Part shown: in pieces, positions 35,640 through 47,514 of the stretch
Numbering within the stretch: the stretch's first letter is position 1
Layout: each line of letters begins with the position of its first letter
NCBI GenBank assembly: GCA_933228675.1
Contig: OW121741.1
Span: 117,402,834 to 117,466,833, forward strand
Length of the DNA: 64,000 bases
Direction of reading: 5' to 3'
Source of the DNA: Stomorhina lunata
Lineage: Eukaryota; Arthropoda; Insecta; Diptera; Rhiniidae
Position numbers and translations under genes: made by a program
Notes under the pieces: model-generated
Seen by the model: only the letters and a program-made list of their open reading frames with translations
The model's database searches: none
Told to the model about the DNA's origin: nothing

Positions 35640-36575
35640 ACCAAAATTTACCGATTGTAGAACAAAGTTCAAAATTTTCTGAAATAAGTCATATAAATTG
35701 TTACGTCTAATTTAAGCAAAAAATGTTGCAGTCGTTTAGGCTTAACTTTTTAATCAAATTGCCTTTAAGTGTTAGAACAAAGCAGGTACCCTTAGGAGTC
35801 CAAGAATTTCAACCAAAATGAGTAGAGCTCTTTTCTAAATTTTTTAATAGGCTTGTGCCGAATTGCGTCAAATTCTGTTGAGATTTGCGACTTTTATATT
35901 GAGAAGAAAAATAAGTGAAAAAATGGAGGTGCAAAGCAAGTACCCCAAGGAGTGGACGAATTTTAGCAAAAATTTGTTGAGTTTTTTGCTCGATAAACTA
36001 ATAGATGTGAGCTAAATTTGTTTAAATTCTGTTGATAATTCCGACTTAAACATTTAAAACAATAATAAGTGACAAATGGGTTGTCCACGGCAGGTACTTC
36101 GAAGAGTCAAGGGATCTCAACCAAAACAAGTATAACACTTTTGTGGATCAATTAATAGACTTGTATCGATTTTTATAATTCCTGATGAGAATTGCGGCTT
36201 ATATATAAAAAAATGAAAAATGCGGGTGCAAGGAAGGCACCAATGTAGTCAACGGATTTCAACCAAAATTAATAGCCCTCTTTTTTAGATCAATTTATAG
36301 ACGTGTGCCAAATTTCACCAAATTCTGTTGAGAATTGCGAATTGTACATTAAGAAGAAAAACAAATGAAAAATTGAGTTCCAGGAAGGTACCACAAGGAG
36401 GCGAATAATTTCTACCAAAATTAGTAGGACTCTTTTTTGAATTAATCTATAGACGAGTGTTGAATTTAATCAAATTCTGTTTAGAATTGCGACGTGTACA
36501 CTGAGAAGAAAAATAGGTGGAAAAAATGAGGGTATAAGGCAGGTACCCCAAGGAGTCGATATATTTCCAATTTTT
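35640..36575. repeat. ~152-bp tandem repeat, about six units
   Basis: The phrase GGTACCCCAAGGAGTCGA (with variants) recurs at 35785, 35939, 36093, 36236, 36387 and 36542, spacings 154, 154, 143, 151 and 155. Each unit continues TTTCAACCAAAATTAGTAG, then CAAATTCTGTTGAGAATTGCG and TGAGAAGAAAAA. Units are well diverged from each other. The GCCAAATTTCACCAAATTCT phrase resembles internal text of the Helentron-like family. Confidence 0.85.
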
Positions 36576-36654
36576 TTTTTGAATTTAACTAATCTATATG
36601 AGGCTGAACAGGCATGCATCGTTGTAGAATCATTCCTTCTTTTTTAGCACTTCG

Positions 36655-36735
36655 ATGCATTCGATATCGATCGAAATGTAAGATATTTCAGAAACATTTA
36701 CATATGTAGCATACTTTTAGGATAATCTTAATAAC
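36655..36735 (-). mobile_element. Left part of the ~320-bp inverted-repeat element
   Basis: GCATTCGATATCGATCGAAA followed by AAGATATTTCAGAAACATTT and GCATACTTTTAGGATAATCT is the end and first 80 bp of the element seen at 30.3 and 55.0 kb. It breaks off at about 36735, and a possible right part lies beyond the LINE at 37830-37975. Confidence 0.55.
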
Positions 36736-36759
36736 ATATAACATACAAGATTCTAGATA

Positions 36760-37745
36760 AAGTTAGGTAACGCAGGCAGTCGATGATAAGTCAGCGTCAC
36801 TTGGGTCCTAGAAGCGGTCCCGAGGGATAGACTGGAAGAGAAAAACACGGAGTAATTTATTCCAGACCATCAAGCCAGCCAGGTCTTAGTCAGACAGCCG
36901 AGTTAAGGGCAATTTGTTGTGCCATTAGTTAGACTCGGAGCCAATTAAACATGACGCCTTAGATCGTGTAGTTCTTAAGCACCAGAAATCATTATAGCGG
37001 ACGATCTTAAAAGTTTAGTGAAAAAATCCTACTGGTTTGCCTTGACGGGTGCAGGCCACCAAACCAGCGCATAAGTGTTGGCTTGACAACCATGTTAAAG
37101 AGCCAGGCAGTGTTTGTTGGATTAGGTCTGTAGGTTTTGCCTATGGTCCCTCTACATGGGTAGAGTGCAATGTATGCTTTGAACACTCAGAATTGGGTAT
37201 TTAGGCTCCAGTATTGGCTGACAGTATTGAGCCCAAAATGACCACAAGATTAAAAAAAATGTGTAAAAGTAATCTATCTAGTTCAGTGAGCAGTTGGCAT
37301 GGATCCACAGGAGAGGGGATAGTACACCTCCTTGGGGGGTCTCTCGACATGCTACCTTGTAGCAGTGCCCATGATTGAGCTAATGACTCAGTAGGTGAGT
37401 AGCTTATCTACAAACGAGAAAATAGATTTATGGACCAGTAAGTCCTTCATTACCGATATAACCGACTCTGATTTTATGTTGTAAAAAGGCGCTCTCTATG
37501 TCTAAGAAGGCGTCAAGTGTAAATTCACCGAACTCAAGAGATTTTTTAATATGACTAACTAATGAGTGAAATTACCGATATAACCGACTCTGATTTTATG
37601 TTGTAAAAAGGCGCTCTCTATGTCTAAGAAGGCGTCAAGTGTAAATTCACCGAACTCAAGAGATTTTTTAATATGACTAACTAATGAGTGAAATGCAATC
37701 TCAACAAATTTGGCTTTGTTGTAGGCAAACTGGGAGCTTGAGAGG
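36760..37745 (-). pseudogene. Decayed jockey-like LINE reverse transcriptase
   Basis: On the minus strand the order of domains is right. QFAYNKAKFVEIAFHSLV...HIKKSLEFGEF leads into TLDAFLDIESAF (RT motif A with its Asp) at about 37740-37600. ETPQGGVLSPLLWIHA (motif B) follows near 37345, then CRGTIGKTYRPNPTNT and AWLFNMVVKPTL from the thumb at 37165-37085. Scraps further on, towards 36800, fit the region before RNase H. The YADD box is not readable and the frame changes several times, so it is non-functional. A perfect 122-bp direct duplication (37449-37692) splits the motif A region. The motif text matches jockey-clade or nearby non-LTR elements, not LTR elements. Confidence 0.8.
37449..37692. 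repeat. Perfect 122-bp tandem duplication
   Basis: 37449-37570 and 37571-37692 look identical base for base, whereas the LINE they lie in is heavily mutated. Since 122 is not a multiple of three, the duplication adds a frameshift. Confidence 0.92.
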
Positions 37746-37829
37746 AGAAGAAGATTATTTGAAGCACATAGATTTGCATACTAGATTCAATACATTGTTA
37801 TTTATCCGTCAAAAGTTCCCAGATGTAAA

Positions 37830-37975
37830 CGAATTTCATTTAAACTAAATGTTTTGACAAAAAAACGGATATATTTACATATAAAATTTTCTTCATTATT
37901 TTGAAAATTCGTAAGATATATTAGACTATATTTGGCTAAAAGTCTGATATCAAATGCGGCGATTTGATCCCTGGT
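37830..37975 (-). mobile_element. Possible right part of the split inverted-repeat element
   Basis: AAAGTCTGATATCAAATGCG then CGATTTGATCCCTGG resembles the far end of the element (AAGTCTAAGATTTCAATCGA, then ATGCGTTAATTTGGCCCC), with deletions. If correct, the LINE at 36.76-37.75 kb lies inside a copy of this element. Confidence 0.4.
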
Positions 37976-38800
37976 CTAACTCCGTCCATGTCAATAGTAC
38001 AATACTATTAGTATAAAGAGTATTGTTCTTTTTTGATAAACCTTAAGATATTCGCTATGTATATATGTTTATGTTTTAGCTTGTACTTATATTTTGTTGC
38101 TCCCCCTCCCCTTTGGCTCTTAGTCCTTTTAGCTATTAATATTGAAGTTTGCTTCTTTAGAATATTTTTTGGACATTTCCCAGCCAACAAGACAAAATTT
38201 GAAGAAAGTTTTTAATACATTAAAATTAAAATAACTTTTAAAAGTATAAATGAGCAAAAAGTAAAAGAACAGCAGCAGAAACAGAAGCAGCAGTAGCAGC
38301 AACATCAATGGTGATGGTTAAATAAAAAACAACAATTGACATCATGTTTTTTAAGCTATTTCATGAATATTTTAAGTTTGTCTGCCATTTCCTCTTCCAG
38401 TTTCGTAGATTGTAGTTGTTTGTCAAACAAATCTTGTTGACAGCTGTTTTTCTGTGTTTATGGATTTTTTTGTTTTTGTTATTTCATTTTTTGGTATTAA
38501 GTTGGAATTATATGGAATATAATAAAAAATTTATAATTCTGTGGTATTTAAATAAATCATGACTTGTTAAAGATTAACTTTGACTATTGTTTTGTTCTCA
38601 ACATCATGATTGTATAACAAAAAACTAAACCTAGACACCACTACAATCAGTCAAATTGTAATTGCTAAATGAAAACAAGATGAGATTTTAAATTTAATAT
38701 TTTTTGGAATTTTGTTCGGTTTGAGTAAACGCAAAACAAGATACTTTTGATTTTTTATAGTATACTTTAAGGGATTTTTGCATATAATATTGATTTTGCT
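37976..38800. other. AT-rich DNA, nothing recognised
   Basis: CAG/CAA-rich stretch at 38265-38330. Overlapping frames on both strands at 38008-38215 have no known domain. Confidence 0.4.
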
Positions 38801-40965
38801 AATTTTAGGAAATTTTTTGAAAATTTACTATTTATAACAAATTTTTTAAAAAATTTACTTTTTATAGGAAATTTTTTAAAAATCTACTATTTATAGGATA
38901 TTTTTCAAAAATTTACTTTTTTAGAAATTTCTCAAAAATTTACTTTTAATAGAAAATTTTTCAGAACTTTACTTTTCATAGAAAGTTTTTCAAAAATTTA
39001 CTATTTATAGGAAGTTTTTCAAAAACTTACTATTTATAGGAAATTTTTCAAAAATTTACGATTTATAGAACATTTTTCAAAAATTTACTATTTATAGGAA
39101 ATTTTTCAAAACTTTACTTTTTACAGGAAATATTTAACAATTTTACTATTGATACGAAATTTTTCAAAAACTTACTATTCATAGGAAATTTTTTAAAAAT
39201 CTAATATTTTTAGGAAATTTTTCAAAAATTTACTCTATATACGAAATTTTTCAAAAATTTACTATTAATAGGAAATTTTTCAAAAATTTACTTTTTATTG
39301 GAAATTTTTCAGATAATTGTCTGAATTGAAAATTTTGAAAATATCTAATTTTTATAAGAAATTTTTAAAAAATTTAATTTTTATAGAAAGTTTTTAAAAA
39401 ATTTACTTTTTATGGAAATTTTTCAAAAATTAACTCATTAAGAAAATTTTTCAAAAATTTACTTTTAATAGCAAATTTTTAAAAAAATTAGTATTTGTAG
39501 GAGATTTTTCAAAAATTTCCTATTTATATTAAATTTTTCAAAAATTTACTATTTATAGGAAATTTTTAAAAAATGTACTATTTATAGGGAATTTTTTCAA
39601 AAATTTATTATTTAAAGAAAGTTTTTTTCAAAAATTTTCTATATATAGGAAATTTTTAGAAAATTTACTATTTAAAGGAAATTTTTTAAAAATTTACTAT
39701 TTAAAGGAAATTTTTTAAAAATTTACTATTTAAAGGAAATTTTTTAAAAATTTACTATTTAAAGGAAATTTTTTAAAAATTTACCATTTTTACAAAATTT
39801 TTTTTTTTATAGGAAATTTTTTCAAAAGTGTACTAATTTTATAGGAAAATTTTGAAAAATTTCCTATTTTTATAGAAAATTTTTAAAAAATTTCCTATTT
39901 CTATAGGAAATTTTTAAAAAATTTGATATTTTTATAGGGAATTTCCAAAAAGTTATTTTTTATAAGAAAATTTCCAATTTCCTAGGACATTTTAAAAATA
40001 TTTGCTATTTTTACAGGAAATTTTTCCAAAATTTTCTATTTGTACAGGAAATTTTTCAAAAAATTTCTATTTTTGTAGGAAATTTTTCAAAAAATTCCTA
40101 TTTTTAGTAAATTATTCTAAAATTCCTATTTTTTCTAGGATATTTTAAAAAAAGTTTCCTACATTTATAGGAAATTTTTCACAATTTGCCTACTTTTAAA
40201 TATAGAAAATTTTTTAAAAATTTTCTATTTTTCAAAAATTTCCTATCTTTATAGGAAATTTTTCAAAGATTTTCTATCTTTATAGGAAATTTTTCAAAAA
40301 TTCCTATCCTTATAGTAAATTTTTCAAAAATTTCCTATTTTTATAGGAAAATTTTCAAAAATTTCCTAATTTTTATAGGAATTTTTTCAAAAATTTCCTA
40401 TTTTTACAGGAAATTTTTCGAAAATTTCCTATTTTTATAGGAAATTTTTCAAAAATTTCCTATTTTTATAGGGAATTTTTCAAAAATTTCCTATTTTTAT
40501 AGGAAAATTTTCAAAAATTTCCTACTTTTATAGGAAATTTTTCAAAAGTTTCCTACTTTTCTAGGAAATTTTTCACAATTTGCCTACTTTTATAGGAAAT
40601 TTTTTAAAAATTTCCAATTTTTGTGAGAACATTTTTCAAAAATTTCCTATCTTTATAGGAAATTTTTCAAAAATTCCTATCCTTATAGGAAATTTTTCAA
40701 AAATTTTATATCTTCATAGGAAATTTTTCAAAAATTTCCTATCTTTATACGAAATTTTTCAAAAATTTCCTATTCTTATGTAAAATTTTTTAAAAATTTA
40801 CTATTTTTTTTTAAATTACTACTTTTATAGGAAATTTTTTAAAAATTTACTATTTTTATAGGAAGTTTTTTAAAAATTTACTATTTTTAAAAACTTTTTC
40901 AAAAATTAACTATTTACAGGAAATTTAAAAAAAAAAAAAATATTTTTTAGGGAAATTTTAAGAAA
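38801..40965. repeat. 29-31-bp satellite, GGAAATTTTTC family
   Basis: The left half (38810-39790) has a 29-bp unit, GGAAATTTTTCAAAAATTTA + CTATTTATA. The right half (39840-40790) has a 31-bp unit, GGAAATTTTTCAAAAATTTC + CTATTTTTATA. The two are related by change at TTTACTATTTA versus TTTCCTATTTTTA, and both are related to the inverted half of the array at 25 kb. Both edges are degenerate. Confidence 0.93.
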
Positions 40966-42481
40966 ATTGAATTTAATTCAATTTAACAACACACAAAAAT
41001 ATTTCCTATCAATAATTAAAAAATTTCTACTAAAACTTGTAATTTGTTCATGAAATCATTTAATAGAATGTCTATCAAGAACCCTTACTTCCTTTGACAC
41101 CCACACAAAAACTTATCACGTTTTTTGTTTATTCAGAAAAGAAAAAGAAACCCCTTGAGTTTGGTTGTCAGTTTTTTCCTTTTACATGCAATGTCTGTTT
41201 AAGCATTTTTATTACATTATTGGTATTTGTAGAAAATTTGTGTTGTAAAATGAAAATGGAAAAAATATATCTGTTTTCCATTGAAGTCCTTATGAAAAAT
41301 GTGTCAAGAGAAGTCTTTGTTTCCCAGAAGTTCTAAATTGACTTCAAAATCTTATAATGTGAATACTGGACACAATTTTCATATACTAGAAAGTTATCCT
41401 CAAAGGGCCTTAATTTCATATCACGTGTTAAGATTACTATACTTCACTAATTCTGGAGTCTTAGGTCATTTATTTTTGGAACCGTTGGGTTAATTTGTAT
41501 GTAGATGTTGTTTCATTCGTTAGAGTTCGTGTTGGTGTTAATAATATTGTACGTGAGCTGTCAGTTTGATATACCGGAAGGACATTGTACTTAATGCATA
41601 AAATGCTACGCGATATTTTATAGTTATAAGTGGAAGTCTAGGCTAAAAAATTCTACTGCCCAAAATTAAGTGAAAAGACGACAGACCAAATAAAAAAATA
41701 CATAACAAGAACATGGTCAGAAAGTATTAATTTAAACGAGACATAATTAGTTATAGAAGCTCAAAAAAGACGATATTTTATTTAATTAGGCAAATCTATT
41801 CAAAAGTTGCTTTAGAGACCTTGTTAATTAAAATGATTTCTACTAGAAAATTTAAAACAAAAGCTATGTAAGTAATACAAAAATTTTGCTTAAAAATATA
41901 AAAAAAATCTCACTTTGTTTTTTAAAGCTAAACGTTCTTTTATTGGGTATATCATTCAATGACTTTGTTGTACATTTTAAACATAAACAATATACAAAAG
42001 CAATATTAAAGACTTTAACCTTTTAAAAAAAGTGAAAACGTCATTCCAATACTCATTCAAAACTCAACTACTGTTAACCAATGCCTTTCTTCACTTGACA
42101 CTAACTTAAACATTTGCACATTTCCATTTCCTACTCTGTCAGCAGTTTGGACATGACATTGCGTGAGAACAGATGATTCAGGAGCAGTAGAGCCAATCCG
42201 ATGTACAAAAAACCGCACACAAAACTCAACAACTGAACAAACAAGCCCATAACCGAACCCGCTCACAGACAAACTATACAAACCACAGCATAACCAAATG
42301 GCCAAACCTTGATGTAACCCAAGCATGAAGAGACTTCGTAAAGAAAAAAAAAGTTCTATACAAAAAACAAGCGAAATATCTATCAAAAGGGACTAAAAAA
42401 AATTAAACTATTGACTTTGTCAGGACACTAAAAATTTAAAAAGGGAGTGGGTGTACAATTTGAAATTCAATTCAACAAAGA
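40966..42481. other. Unique DNA, nothing recognised
   Basis: A 109-codon minus-strand frame (42057-42386) lies close to the 12-bp array and has no recognised domain. The other frames are shorter still. Confidence 0.35.
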
Positions 42482-44790
42482 TTAAGACATAGGCTAAGAC
42501 TTAGACTAAGACATAGACTAAGACATAAACTAAGAAATAGACTAAGAAATAGACTAAGATAAAGACTAAGACATAGACTAAGACATAGACTAAGACATAG
42601 ACTAAGACATAGACTAAGACATAGACTAGGACATAGACTAAGACATAGACTAAGACATAGACTAAGACATAGACTAAGACATAGACTAAGACATAGACTA
42701 AGACATAGACTAAGACATAGACTAAGACATAGACTAAGACATAGACTAAGACATAGACTAAGACATAGACTAAAACATAGACTAAGACATAGACTAAGAC
42801 ATAGACTAAGACATAGACTAAGACATAGACTAAAACATAGACTAAGACATAGACTAAGACATAGACTAAGACATAGACTAAGACATAGACTAAGACATAG
42901 ACTAAGACATAGACTAAGACATAGACTAAGACATAGACTAAGACATAGACTAAGACATAGACTAAGACATAGACTAAGACATAGACTAAGACATAGACTA
43001 AGACATAGACTAAGACATAGACTAAGACATAGACTAAGACATAGACTAAGACATAGACTAAGACATAGACTAAGACATAGACTAAGACATAGACTAAGAC
43101 ATAGACTAAGACATAGACTAAGACATAGACTAAGACATAGACTAAGACATAGACTAAGACATAGACTAAGACACAGACTAAGACATAGACTAAGACATAG
43201 ACTAAGACATAGACTAAGACATAGACTAAGACATAGACTAAGACATAGACTAAGACATAGACTAAGACATAGACTAAGACATAGACTAAGACATAGACTA
43301 AGACATAGACTAAGACATAGACTAAGACATAGACTAAGACATAGACTAAGACATAGACTAAGACATAGACTAAGACATAGACTAAGATATAGACTAAGAC
43401 ATAAACTAAGACATAGACTAAGACATAGACTAAGACATAGACTAAGACATAGACTAAGACATAGACTAAGACATAGACTAAGACATAGACTAAGACATAG
43501 ACTAAGACATAGACTAAGACATAGACTAAGACATAGACTAAGACATAGACTAAGACATAGACTAAGACATAGACTAAGACATAGACTAAGACATAGACTA
43601 AGACATAGACTAAGACATAGACTAAGACATAGACTAAGACATAGACTAAGACATAGACTAAGACATAGACTAAGACATAGACTAAGACATAGACTAAGAC
43701 ATAGACTAAGACATAGACTAAGACATAGACTAAGACATAGACTAAGACATAGACTAAGACATAGACTAAGACATAGACTAAGACATAGACTAAGACATAG
43801 ACTAAGACATAGACTAAGACATAGACTAAGACATAGACTAAGACATAGACTAAGACATAGACTAAGACATAGACTAAGACATAGACTAAGACATAGACTA
43901 AGACATAGACTAAGACATAGACTAAGACATAGACTAAGACATAGACTAAGACATAGACTAAGACATAGACTAAGACATAGACTAAGACATAGACTAAGAC
44001 ATAGACTAAGACATAGACTAACACATAGACTAAGACATAGACTAACACATAGACTAAGACATAGACTAAGACATAGACTAAGACGTAGACTAAGACATAG
44101 ACTAAGACATAGACTAAGACATAGACTAAGACATAGACTAAGACATAGACTAAGATATAGACTAAGACATAGACTGAAACATAGGCTGAAACATAGACTA
44201 AAACATCGACTAAGACATAGACTAACACATAGACTAAGACATAGACTAACACATAGACTAAGACATAGACTAAGACATAGACTAAGACGTAGACTAAGAC
44301 ATAGACTAAGACATAGACTAAGACATAGACTAAGACATAGACTAAGACATAGACTAAGACATAGACTAAGACATAGACAAAGACATAGACTAATATATAG
44401 ACTAAGACATAGACTGAAACATAGGCTGAAACATAGACTAAAACATCGACTAAGACATATACTAAGACATAGACTAAGACATAGACTAAGACATAGACTA
44501 AGACATAGACTAAGACATAGACTAAGATATAGACTAAGACATAGACTAAGACATAGACTAAGACATAGACTAAGACATAGACTAATACATAGACTAAGAC
44601 ATAGACTAAGGCATAGACTAAGACATAGACTAAGACATAGACTAAGACATAGACAAAGACATAGACTAAGACATAGACTAAGACATAGACTGAAACATAG
44701 GCTGAAACATAGACTAAAACATCGACTAAGACATGAACTAAGACATAGACTAGAACATCGACTAAGACATAAACATAGACATACCCTAAG
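42482..44790 (+). repeat. 12-bp satellite ACTAAGACATAG, array A (~190 units)
   Basis: Near-perfect 12-bp units with rare single-base variants. A cluster of variants (ACTGAAACATAGGCTGAAAC followed by AAAACATCG) occurs three times near the right end, at 44168, 44408 and about 44684, spacings 240 and 276 bp, both multiples of 12. That indicates local higher-order duplication. The period keeps frames open for hundreds of codons (a 583-codon LVYV repeat on the minus strand), which I do not consider a gene. Confidence 0.98.
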
Positions 44791-46149
44791 TCAAAGACAT
44801 TGACTAAGTCATTAAAGATATAGGCGTTAATTTATATCTCTGTTTATTTTATATCAACACCTTGATATATATAAACATATATATGTATATCTCGGTTGAT
44901 GTCTTATTCTTTGCTTTATAAATAAGTCTAAATCCGAATCTTTATTTTCAATTTGTTTGCCTAACAACCATATTACGAAATACACAAATATTCGTAATTA
45001 ATTGATTTCAAACCACAAAATAAGTTTCGTAGATAAACCCCAAAACTATTGACTGCCTACACAATAACCATGCGAAAATTAAAGCAAGCTCTTTAACAAA
45101 AAAGAAAACAATAATTTTTAATGAATGAGTGTAATTACCCATGCAAACAAATACATACAAAAAATCTTATTAAAATAGCAATAGCATATCCACTGATTAA
45201 AAATACTAACATGTTAATTGTGCAGACATTGGCCAATATTAAACACCTACATGTACACGTCCCTACAAACATACATAAATTATTAACAAACAACTTAAAC
45301 AGTTACATAACTACATACTCTCAAATAACGGTGCCAGCAGTCAAACCACTAACTGTTAAACGATAACAACAAAATTGTAGTAACAACATGACCATATAAT
45401 GTTGAATTAATAAGGACAAACAAAACAGGGAATACAAATATATTTACATGCTTTTGTTAAAAAGGTCCTTAATTTTAGTTTAGTTACATATTAAGTTGCC
45501 TTTGCATGTGAAAGCATGGACATACATAAGTACTCCAATATATGCAAGAATATTTTTGTGATTGCCAGTACATGAATAGACCCAGCGAGATATAGATGAG
45601 TTTATGAGATATAATATCAAATTCAGAGATGTTAAAATTTAAGGAAACTCCTCTAGTACCTAGTTAAATTGGAAACTGTGTTTTATAAAAAGTCATAAAA
45701 AAATATTTATGAAAGCCTTCTATTATAGAGTTTTGAGGGACAAATTGTATAGATTTTCGAAGATATTTTTAACTCGAATATGTATAACAGAATATTATCA
45801 TATGCAATAAATATTTTCGTAAGAAATATAATTGCATTTTAAAAGGCGTAAAGAGGCAGTTCCTATATTTTTCTCTTTGGGCAATCTTTGCATATAAGGC
45901 GGTCCTACTGCTATCGCAACCGCTTTGTTTTAGTGTAGTTAAATATTTGTTTTTGTAGTTATTAGGTCCCAGATTGTGTTGTCATTTGTAAACCACAATT
46001 AAAGTAACATAAATGAAAATTACATTGATATGTTTTTCACAATTTCTTAAGTGTTTGAATTAATTTTTTTTTTCTGTTTAGGAATTTAACTACAAAAATT
46101 CATAATAAGCATGCAAAGATTTAGATAGGGTAACATTCCAGTTGAATTA
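44791..46149. other. AT-rich DNA, nothing recognised
   Basis: Decayed satellite at the left margin, then no supported feature. Confidence 0.4.
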
Positions 46150-46404
46150 TCTCAGACAATGAGCTGCATCCGATTCTATTTTTAGACTCATTGAAAAGGA
46201 CCTATGTTTTAAAGCCGGCTCTGAACGGCAAATGCATTAGTTAAAGAAGTTTTACATAGCCTAATACTCAATAACCAGTGGCTAACTGAGTGAAAAGCCG
46301 CTTTTTTGACAATTTATTTTTTTTGAAGTGGGTCTGGCCGGGGGTCGAACTTGGGACCTCTTGTATGCTAGGCAGATAACTAACCTGCTATACCACGGCG
46401 GTTC
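46150..46404 (-). mobile_element. tRNA-headed SINE, copy 2
   Basis: On the minus strand: GAACCGCCGTGGTATAGCAG then GTTAGTTATCTGCCTAGCAT and the B-box-like AAGTTCGACCCCCGG. A body follows with GGCTATGTAAAACTTCTTTA, CTAATGCATTTGCCGTTC and the tail GAATCGGATGCAGCTC. It is the same family as 19303-19529. This copy has an extra segment after the head (ACTGGTTATTGAGTATTA). I cannot see a clear target duplication. The head is only 35 bp from the start of the inverted 12-bp array. Confidence 0.7.
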
Positions 46405-46437
46405 ACAATGCAATTAATGACTGTAACAAAAAATGTA

Positions 46438-47405
46438 CGTATTAGTATATGTCTTAGTCTATGTCTTAGTCTATGTCTTAGTCTATGTCTTAGTCTATGT
46501 CTTAGTCTATGTCTTAGTCTATGTCTTAGTCTATGTCTTAATCTATGTCTTAGTCTATGTCTTAGTCTATGTCTTAGTCTATGTCTTAGTCTATGTCTTA
46601 GTGTATATCTTAGTCTATATCTTAGTCTATGTCTTAGTCTATGTCTTAGTCTATGTCTTAGTCTATGTCTTAGTCTATGTCTTAGTCTATGTCTTAGTCT
46701 ATGTCTTAGTCTATGTCTTAGTCTATGTCTTAGTCTATGTCTTAGTCTATGTCTTAGTCTATATCTTAGTCTATGTCTTAGTCTATGTCTTAGTCTATGT
46801 CTTAGTCTATGTCTTAGTCTATGTCTTAGTCTATGTCTTAGTCTATGTCTTAGTCTATGTCTTAGTCTATGTCTTAGTCTATGTCTTAGTCTATGTCTTA
46901 GTCTATGTCTTAGTCTATGTCTTAGTCTATGTCTTAGTCTATGTCTTAGTCTATGTCTTAGTCTATGTCTTAGTCTATGTCTTAGTCAATGTCTTAGTCA
47001 ATGTCTTAGTCTATGTCTTAGTCTATGTCTTAGTCTATGTCTTAGTCTATGTCTTAGTCTATGTCTTAGTCTATGTCTTAGTCTATGTCTTAGTCTATGT
47101 CTTAGTCTATGTCTTAGTCTATGTCTTAGTCTATGTCTTAGTCTATGTCTTAGTCTATGTCTTAGTCTATGTCTTAGTCTATGTCTTAGTCTATGTCTAA
47201 GTCTATGTCTTAGTCTATGTCTTAGTCTATGTCTTAGTCTATGTCTTAGTCTATGTCTTAGTCTATTTCTTAGTCTATGTCTTAGTCTATGTCTTAGTCT
47301 ATGTCTTAATCTATGTCTTAGTCTTAGTCTATGTCTTAATCTATGTCTTAGTTTATATCTTAGTCTATATCTTAACCTGTTTCTTTGTTTATTCATGTCT
47401 TAGTC
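46438..47405 (-). repeat. 12-bp satellite ACTAAGACATAG, array B (inverted, ~80 units)
   Basis: Reads CTTAGTCTATGT on the plus strand, so it is reversed relative to arrays A and C. Homogeneous from about 46620 to 47250 and degenerate at both ends; diverged units can still be recognised to about 47500. Open frames in three registers are by-products of the 12-bp phase. Confidence 0.97.
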
Positions 47406-47514
47406 TGTGCCTTAGCATATTCTATACTTTTCTATATGTATGTCCTTATGTTAACTTATTCAAAGGTTTATCTACTTCTTAGTCTTACCCTATTTCTATG
47501 TTTGTTTATGTCAT

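Noticed and set aside
42501..44252. A 583-codon open frame repeating LVYV (minus strand)
   Set aside because: It is a by-product of the 12-bp unit, which has no stop in several frames; no start context, no divergence pattern of a protein and no domain.
46322..46404. Functional tRNA gene on the minus strand
   Set aside because: T-stem mispaired and the same head occurs in a SINE copy at 19.4-19.5 kb with a target duplication.
46408..47403. Overlapping long frames in the inverted 12-bp array (repeating CLSL, LVYV and LRHR peptides)
   Set aside because: Three registers of the same tandem repeat are open at once, which is expected for a 12-bp period and not for a gene.
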